A stretch of 50,871 bases of DNA from an uncultured Aquimonas sp. (lineage in GTDB: Bacteria; Pseudomonadota; Gammaproteobacteria; Xanthomonadales; Xanthomonadaceae). A program made the position numbers and the translations under genes. Each line of letters begins with the position of its first letter. The first letter of the stretch is position 1. This document shows positions 48,476 to 50,871 of the stretch, piece by piece. The DNA lies in the NCBI RefSeq assembly GCF_937888285.1, contig NZ_CALART010000095.1, positions 1 to 50,871 on the forward strand, written 5' to 3'. A model generated the notes under the pieces. The model was not told the DNA's origin, made no database searches, and saw nothing but the letters and a program-made list of their open reading frames with translations.

Positions 48476-50281
48476 GTGAGCACGGAAATCGAGATCAAGG
48501 TGCCCGACATCGGCGGCCACAGCGACGTACCGGTGATCGAACTGCTGGCCAAGCCCGGCGACAGCATCGCCAAGGACCAGGGCCTGGTCACGCTCGAATC
48601 CGACAAGGCCACGATGGAAGTGCCGAGCTCGCACGCCGGCGTGCTGGTGGCGCTCACCGTCAAGGTCGGCGATGCCGTCAGCGAGGGCAGCGTGATCGCC
48701 AGGCTGCGCGTGGAAGAGGCCGGTGCTGCGAAGTCTTCGCCCGCAGCGTCTTCGCCAGCGGCAGGTGATGCACCGGCGGCAGCACCTGCGCCCGCATCGA
48801 ACCCGGCACCCGCGGCAGCCTCAACCGCCGCCGCGCCTGCGCCGAAAGCCGCCAGCGCCAGCGGCCGCGACGCCGACTACACCTGCCAGCTCGCCGTGCT
48901 GGGTTCCGGCCCCGGCGGCTACACCGCGGCCTTCCGCGGCGCTGACCTGGGGCTCGATGTGATCCTGATCGAGCGCTACCCGGAGATCGGCGGCGTCTGC
49001 CTGAACGTCGGCTGCATCCCGTCGAAGGCCCTGCTGCACGCCGCCCGCGTCATCGACGAGGCGGCACACGGCGAGGACTTCGGCGTGAGCTTCGGCGCGC
49101 CCAAGATCGACCTCGACAAGCTGCGCGCCTACAAGTCGAAAGTGGTGAAGCAGCTGAACGGTGGCCTGGCCGGCATGGCCAAGCAGCGCAAGGTGCGCAC
49201 GGTCACCGGCACGGGCCGCTTAATCAGCCCGCACGAGATCGAAGTCGAAACTGCCGACGGCGCGAAGATCGTGCGCTTCGAGCACGCGGTGATCGCCGCC
49301 GGCTCGCAGCCGGTCAAGCTGCCGGGCATTCCCTGGGACGACCCGCGGGTGATGGACTCCACCGACGCGCTGGAGCTGAAGGAGATTCCGAAGTCCCTGC
49401 TGGTAATCGGCGGCGGCATCATCGGTCTTGAGATGGGCAGCGTGTACGCGGCGCTGGGCGCGGACGTCACCGTGGTCGAACTCGCCGACCAGCTGATGCC
49501 AGGCGCGGATCCCGATCTGGTGCGCCCGCTGCAGCAGCGGCTGGCCAAGCGCTTCAAGGGCATCCACCTGAAGACCAAGGTCAGCGGCGTGGTCGCCGAA
49601 AAGAAGGGCCTCAAGGTCAGCTTCGAAGGCGACAAGGCGCCCGAGGCCCAGCTGTTCGACCGCGTACTCGTTTCGGTGGGCCGCACGCCCAACGGCGGCA
49701 AGATCAATGCCGACGCCGCTGGCGTCGCGGTGTCCGAGCGCGGCTTCATCGCCGTCGACAGGCAGATGCGCACCAACGTGCCGCACATCTTCGCCATCGG
49801 TGATCTGGTCGGCCAGCCGATGCTGGCGCACAAGGCCACGCACGAGGGCAAGGTCGCGGCCGAAGTCGCCGCCGGCCACAAGACCGAATTCGTCGCCCGC
49901 GTGATTCCGAGCGTGGCCTACACCGACCCGGAAATCGCCTGGGTCGGCGTCAGCGAGACCGAAGCCAAGGCCAAGGGCCTCAAGGTCGGCGTCGGCAAGT
50001 TCCCCTACGCGGCCTCGGGCCGCGCCATCGGCCAGGGCCGCACCGAAGGCTTCACCAAGCTGCTGTTCGACGAAGCCAGCCACAAGGTGATCGGCGCCGG
50101 CATCGTCGGCCCCAACGCCGGCGACCTGATCGCAGAAGTCGGCCTCGCGATTGAAATGGGCGCCGAAGCCAGCGACATCGGCCTCACCATCCACCCGCAT
50201 CCGACCCTGAGTGAATCGGTGGGCATGGCGGCGGAGGCGTATGAGGGCACGATCACTGACCTCTATCTGCCGAAGAAGTAG
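48476..50281 (+). CDS. lpdA: Dihydrolipoyl dehydrogenase with N-terminal lipoyl domain
   Basis: E3 subunit of 2-oxoacid dehydrogenase complexes (601 residues), re-oxidising dihydrolipoamide with FAD and NAD+. An N-terminal lipoyl domain at about 1-83 has the lipoyl-lysine motif ESDKATME (Lys44), joined by an Ala/Pro-rich flexible linker to the E3 domain: FAD motif VLGSGPGGYTAAFR, redox disulfide GGVCLNVGCIPSK (Cys175, Cys180), NAD motif VIGGGIIGLEMGSVYAALG, AIGDL, and the C-terminal HPHPTLSE with the active-site His-Glu. The start is GTG 48476-48478 with CAGGAG five bases upstream; the frame is open far upstream but only as antisense to the S9 gene. No aceE or aceF precedes it, so it is expressed by itself. 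Confidence 0.96.
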   Translation: MSTEIEIKVPDIGGHSDVPVIELLAKPGDSIAKDQGLVTLESDKATMEVPSSHAGVLVALTVKVGDAVSEGSVIARLRVEEAGAAKSSPAASSPAAGDAPAAAPAPASNPAPAAASTAAAPAPKAASASGRDADYTCQLAVLGSGPGGYTAAFRGADLGLDVILIERYPEIGGVCLNVGCIPSKALLHAARVIDEAAHGEDFGVSFGAPKIDLDKLRAYKSKVVKQLNGGLAGMAKQRKVRTVTGTGRLISPHEIEVETADGAKIVRFEHAVIAAGSQPVKLPGIPWDDPRVMDSTDALELKEIPKSLLVIGGGIIGLEMGSVYAALGADVTVVELADQLMPGADPDLVRPLQQRLAKRFKGIHLKTKVSGVVAEKKGLKVSFEGDKAPEAQLFDRVLVSVGRTPNGGKINADAAGVAVSERGFIAVDRQMRTNVPHIFAIGDLVGQPMLAHKATHEGKVAAEVAAGHKTEFVARVIPSVAYTDPEIAWVGVSETEAKAKGLKVGVGKFPYAASGRAIGQGRTEGFTKLLFDEASHKVIGAGIVGPNAGDLIAEVGLAIEMGAEASDIGLTIHPHPTLSESVGMAAEAYEGTITDLYLPKK

Positions 50282-50298
50282 GCGAGCTGCATACGCCG

Positions 50299-50622
50299 AT
50301 GAACACCTATGCCGCACAAGTCGCGCTTTGCTTTCAGTCGGAGAGTGCTGAAGACCGTCGTCTCGATAAGTTCTTCCTGGAGCTGGAAAGTCTCGCTGCG
50401 AAGCATGGGATCGTCGTGTGCGACTCGCAGTCAATGCAGCTGCCGGGCGAGATGTATCCAATCGCTCCCTGTTCAAGGTGCGGCAACCTGACCGTAGACG
50501 CGAACGCCGTTCGGGCGGGTGACGAGAACATGCTCCCCGATTTCTGGTTCTCGCTGCGACGAGGAAGTCTGTCGGCGGGCAGACTCACCTGCTACGTTTG
50601 CAAAGCGCCTGAGGGGGGGTGA
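50299..50622 (+). CDS. Small CxxC-containing protein of unknown function
   Basis: A 107-residue reading frame 17 bases after the lpdA stop, with ATG 50299 (MNTYAAQVALCFQSES). I do not recognise it. Two Cys pairs, CSRC near 58-61 and CYVC near 98-101, are separated by about 36 residues and could bind a zinc ion. The front half has helical, acidic character (SAEDRRLDKFFLELESLAAKHG). Its base composition is less GC-rich than the neighbours, which could mean recent acquisition or weak constraint. Expression is unproven. Confidence 0.5.
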   Translation: MNTYAAQVALCFQSESAEDRRLDKFFLELESLAAKHGIVVCDSQSMQLPGEMYPIAPCSRCGNLTVDANAVRAGDENMLPDFWFSLRRGSLSAGRLTCYVCKAPEGG

Positions 50623-50871
50623 GCTGAGCGTCAAGCGCGCCGGCTGGGCCAAGCGACGCGCGGCCCAACGTCGCAAGCACGAAACTCGCTCCAAGCTCCG
50701 AAGTCGCCTCGGTTTGGACGATCGCAGCTGCGCGTTGAACCAGACCTTCGTTGCATCACCACCTCTCAGGCCCCGGAGATCGGCAAGTCGTCCACCTGCC
50801 CCGCATCTCAACGCGGCCTGTCTTGCCCCCAGGTTCTTGGACCCGATGGAATGTTAGACAGCCATCGAGGA
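50623..50871. other. Window end without a supported gene
   Basis: 249 bp of lower GC content than the rest. No gene, repeat or terminator could be supported; a gene beginning beyond the window may have its promoter here. Confidence 0.5.

Overview
The window is about 50.9 kb of GC-rich chromosomal DNA from a gammaproteobacterium, most likely of the order Xanthomonadales (Lysobacterales). This is inferred from the uvrB / FimT-type pseudopilin / tRNA-Asn neighbourhood, heptamer tracts of the GGGATTC type between genes, GTAG-type palindromic repeats like those of Stenotrophomonas, and a dihydrolipoyl dehydrogenase with its own lipoyl domain. No plasmid, phage, transposase, rRNA or CRISPR feature is visible, and most genes are complete single-copy housekeeping or accessory genes.

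Layout. 1-5.1 kb: uvrB (minus), a pseudopilin, tRNA-Asn with promoter and terminator, and a YheS-type ABC-F ATPase. 5.1-10.1 kb (minus): a PmtA-like methyltransferase, then a DJ-1-like membrane-anchored protein / OmpR-type regulator / sensor kinase operon, a small unknown protein and an ankyrin protein. 10.1-10.9 kb: a repeat-filled gap. 10.9-11.6 kb: an outer-membrane beta-barrel protein. 12.0-33.6 kb (minus): the centre of the window, a large ABC export locus. In transcription order it holds a permease (P6), a periplasmic adaptor, an ATPase, five more permeases (P5, P4, P3, P2, P1), a second ATPase, an NtrC-family sigma54 activator and its PAS-containing histidine kinase. 34.0-34.7 kb: a membrane-anchored glutaredoxin with a secreted eight-cysteine miniprotein. 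35.1-37.7 kb: a two-subunit molybdenum hydroxylase of the IorAB type. 37.7-50.6 kb: a secreted unknown protein, a second OmpR-type two-component system, a GlcD-type FAD oxidase, a uracil-DNA-glycosylase-like protein, a secreted subtilase, an S9 peptidase, lpdA and a small CxxC protein.

How the main locus may work. All six permeases are about 800 residues and have the duplicated MacB/FtsX layout of the so-called ADOP permeases. Only two ATPases and one adaptor accompany them. A 15-of-16 match to the sigma54 -24/-12 consensus lies directly before the adaptor gene, and the locus ends with its own NtrC-type activator and kinase. I infer an envelope-stress or toxic-compound export locus switched on through sigma54; the substrate is unknown. 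Odd details are a D-loop Asp-to-His change in the second ATPase, a GAFTDA instead of GAFTGA loop in the activator, and very short reading frames coupled to the starts of two permeases.

Intergenic DNA carries at least three families of short repeats: ten GTAG-type hairpins with covarying stems, one near-perfect 28-nt inverted REP doublet with a solitary identical arm elsewhere, and four heptamer tracts, one of which forms the 3' end of a kinase gene. Coordinates and start codons were derived by hand from the sequence; family names rest on remembered motifs, not on database searches.
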